64,000 bases of DNA from Butyrivibrio sp. GTDB taxonomy: Bacteria; Bacillota; Clostridia; Lachnospirales; Lachnospiraceae. The stretch covers positions 151,857-215,856 of the forward strand of contig NZ_JAGBLU010000091.1 in the NCBI RefSeq assembly GCF_017635265.1. Reading direction: 5' to 3'. Of the stretch, positions 62,656-64,000 are shown in pieces. The translations under genes were made by a program, and so were the position numbers. The notes under the pieces were generated by a model. That model saw nothing but the letters and a program-made list of their open reading frames with translations, was not told where the DNA came from and made no database searches. Within the stretch, counting starts at the first letter, position 1, and every line of letters begins with the position of its first letter.

Positions 62656-63768
62656 ATGAATAAAAAGCTAGAGTTATCCCGTGGGATAATGAGACTTATC
62701 ATGATTTGCGGTCTCGTCTTGATTCTTTTTGATTCCCATGGAATGACAGTACAGGCAGGTGGCGGAGCTTACGGTGTTTCAGTTTCTGCAGGTATATCTA
62801 ACATTGTTAGTCCGGTAGCACCTTTGGGAATTGATAAAACCGCTACTGAAGTTAAAGTTGCGGCAAGCGTTGAAAAGTCATCAGATGCAAGTTCGGAAGC
62901 TTCTTCTCAGACGACAGAATCGACACTGGTTATGGCCAATGTCAGTAAGGTCATGAACGTGAGAGAAGAGCCAACTGAAGATGGACAGAAAGTCGGAGTA
63001 TTATACAAGGACTGCGGTGGAAGAATCCTTGAGAGAAGAGACGGATGGACCAAATTGCAGTCAGGAGATCTGATTGGCTGGGCCAAGGATGAATATCTTT
63101 TATTTGATGAAGAGGCTCAGGCTCTTGCAACAGATGTAGGAAAACAGCTGGTAACAAGCCAGAGCAGTGCGCTTAATGTCAGAAGCGAAGCATCTGAGGA
63201 TGGCGAGATAATCGGAGTCCTTGGAGAAAAAGCTTTCGTAGATATGATTGAAGATCTGGGAAATGGATGGATCTGTGTGGATTACAACGACGAAACAGGT
63301 TATGTTCAGTCGGAATATGTTACTACAGAATTCAAGATTGACCAGGGTGAGACAATAGCGGCTATCAAGATCCGTGAGGAAGAGGAAAAGAAGAAAGCTC
63401 TCACTAAAAACACAGGAGCTGTTAGTGCAGATGCGGATGAAGTTAAACTTCTTGCAGCACTTATCCAGTGTGAAGCCGGTAATCAGCCTTATGAAGGACG
63501 AGTTGCAGTTGGTGCGGTTGTAATGAACCGTGTTAAGAGTGGAGCTTATCCTAATAGTATTTACAGCGTTATTTATGCATCAGGTCAGTTTACACCTGCA
63601 CTTAACGGAACAGTTGCCAAGGTATACAATAGCGGCAAGATTTCAGATACCAACTATCAGGCGGCTCAGGCAGCTATAAGTGGAGAGACAACCGTTGGAA
63701 CCGCCCTTCACTTCAGAAGAGTAAACGGAAGAGATGGTATCATCATCGGAGCTCATGTATTCTGGTAA
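62656..63768 (+). CDS. Exported SH3-domain and SleB-type cell-wall hydrolase
   Basis: A 370-residue exported protein probably acting on peptidoglycan. An N-terminal signal or anchor (about 10-35, RLIMICGLVLILFDSHGM) is followed by a Ser-rich linker (60-95), two bacterial SH3 domains (about 95-150 and 170-225, MNVREEPTEDGQKVGVLY and LNVRSEASEDGEIIGVLG), a charged helix, and a C-terminal hydrolase-2/SleB-like domain (from about 260, AALIQCEAGNQPYEGRVAVG). SleB is a spore-cortex enzyme in Bacillus, but this architecture also occurs in non-sporing Lachnospiraceae, so a wall-turnover role is as likely. It has its own promoter and structured leader. Confidence 0.9.
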   Translation: MNKKLELSRGIMRLIMICGLVLILFDSHGMTVQAGGGAYGVSVSAGISNIVSPVAPLGIDKTATEVKVAASVEKSSDASSEASSQTTESTLVMANVSKVMNVREEPTEDGQKVGVLYKDCGGRILERRDGWTKLQSGDLIGWAKDEYLLFDEEAQALATDVGKQLVTSQSSALNVRSEASEDGEIIGVLGEKAFVDMIEDLGNGWICVDYNDETGYVQSEYVTTEFKIDQGETIAAIKIREEEEKKKALTKNTGAVSADADEVKLLAALIQCEAGNQPYEGRVAVGAVVMNRVKSGAYPNSIYSVIYASGQFTPALNGTVAKVYNSGKISDTNYQAAQAAISGETTVGTALHFRRVNGRDGIIIGAHVFW

Positions 63769-63830
63769 TGCATAAAATATGAATAATTATTCAAAAATAT
63801 TCACATTGGTGTATATTTATGCTAATATAT

Positions 63831-63854
63831 AAGGGATTGCAACAGCAATCCCTT
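63831..63854 (+). terminator. Stem-loop after wall-hydrolase gene
   Basis: AAGGGATTGC (63831-63840) pairs perfectly with GCAATCCCTT (63845-63854), loop AACA. There is no T-run, so termination is less certain. The gap from 63769 holds no gene. Confidence 0.65.
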
Positions 63855-63883
63855 ATACTATTTGTGTAGCATCTTTAATAAAA

Positions 63884-64000
63884 CCCCCTGCTATGCAGGG
63901 GGACAACAGCTGCTTTAGCTTAAAGTAGAAAAACTCCGATATTACAAGATTTTTGGGTTCGCCAACCAAGCTTGAATAAAGGAGTTTTGGCTCATATGAG
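63884..64000 (+). mobile_element. Probable left end of an IS200/IS605-type element, cut by window edge
   Basis: CCCCCTGC (63884-63891) and GCAGGGGG (63895-63902) form a short GC-rich hairpin with a TAT loop like those at IS200/IS605 ends. AAAACTCC (63930-63937) can pair with GGAGTTTT (63981-63988), which would cover the ribosome site before an ATG at 63996-63998, as in the self-repressing leader of IS200. TTGG...CCAA (63954-63968) forms a further hairpin between. The transposase itself is outside the window, so this rests on structure alone. Confidence 0.45.

Overview
The window looks like chromosome of a polysaccharide-degrading Lachnospiraceae bacterium, most likely of the Butyrivibrio/Pseudobutyrivibrio group. 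The reasons are moderate-to-low GC, Gram-positive style ribosome sites and terminators, many sugar-degrading enzymes without signal peptides fed by LplB/YtcP-type ABC importers, a GH3 enzyme with the reversed domain order known from Butyrivibrio beta-glucosidase, and a SAM-I riboswitch in front of metK. The genus is inference. No rRNA, tRNA or CRISPR array was seen.

Layout. 1-12 kb: a glucuronoxylan-type locus with a partial AraC regulator, GH67 alpha-glucuronidase, a three-gene oligosaccharide ABC importer, a GH3 beta-xylosidase-like enzyme and a fucose/arabinose isomerase-family protein. It is interrupted at 6.9-7.9 kb by a gene-free palindromic element. 12-21 kb: a secreted GH25 lysozyme with cell-wall-binding repeats, UDP-glucose pyrophosphorylase, galE, a PHP hydrolase, a small unknown protein, an HtrA protease and convergent clpX. 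21-24 kb (minus): a LytTR/GHKL two-component system and carbamate kinase. 24-31.3 kb: a divergent operon of GH2 enzyme, GPH-type sugar symporter, membrane-anchored permuted GH3 and a small membrane protein. 31.5-37.2 kb: a MATE exporter, a 634-bp palindrome, a convergent GH2 enzyme, then DUF975-like, SprA-like and DUF4190-like proteins. 37.4-43.6 kb: tex, xylB, then metK behind a SAM riboswitch and another palindrome. 43.8-56.1 kb: a second glycan locus with a three-gene ABC importer, a GH2 enzyme, a membrane-bound AraC regulator, a GH43 remnant, a GH106-like enzyme and a GH115 enzyme. 56-64 kb: convergent dnaE, pfkA, a SpoU methyltransferase, proC, an SH3/SleB-type wall hydrolase and what looks like the left end of an IS200/IS605 element.

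How it fits together. Substituted xylan-type oligosaccharides would be imported by ABC or cation-symport systems and trimmed in the cytoplasm by GH67/GH115 (glucuronic acid), GH3 (xylose or glucose) and GH2 enzymes. Released sugars would pass through an isomerase, XylB and finally PfkA. Stem-loops stand directly before both solute-binding-protein genes, which could raise binding-protein expression over the permeases.

The most unusual content is non-coding. Three long imperfect palindromes (6931-7878, 32931-33564, 42208-42381) each contain nested small hairpins. The first also carries six copies of TTATCCGTA in alternating orientation with an exact 75-bp period, and a second repeated module. 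A roughly 30-bp hairpin motif recurs in several intergenic gaps and borders one of the palindromes. I cannot assign these to a known family.
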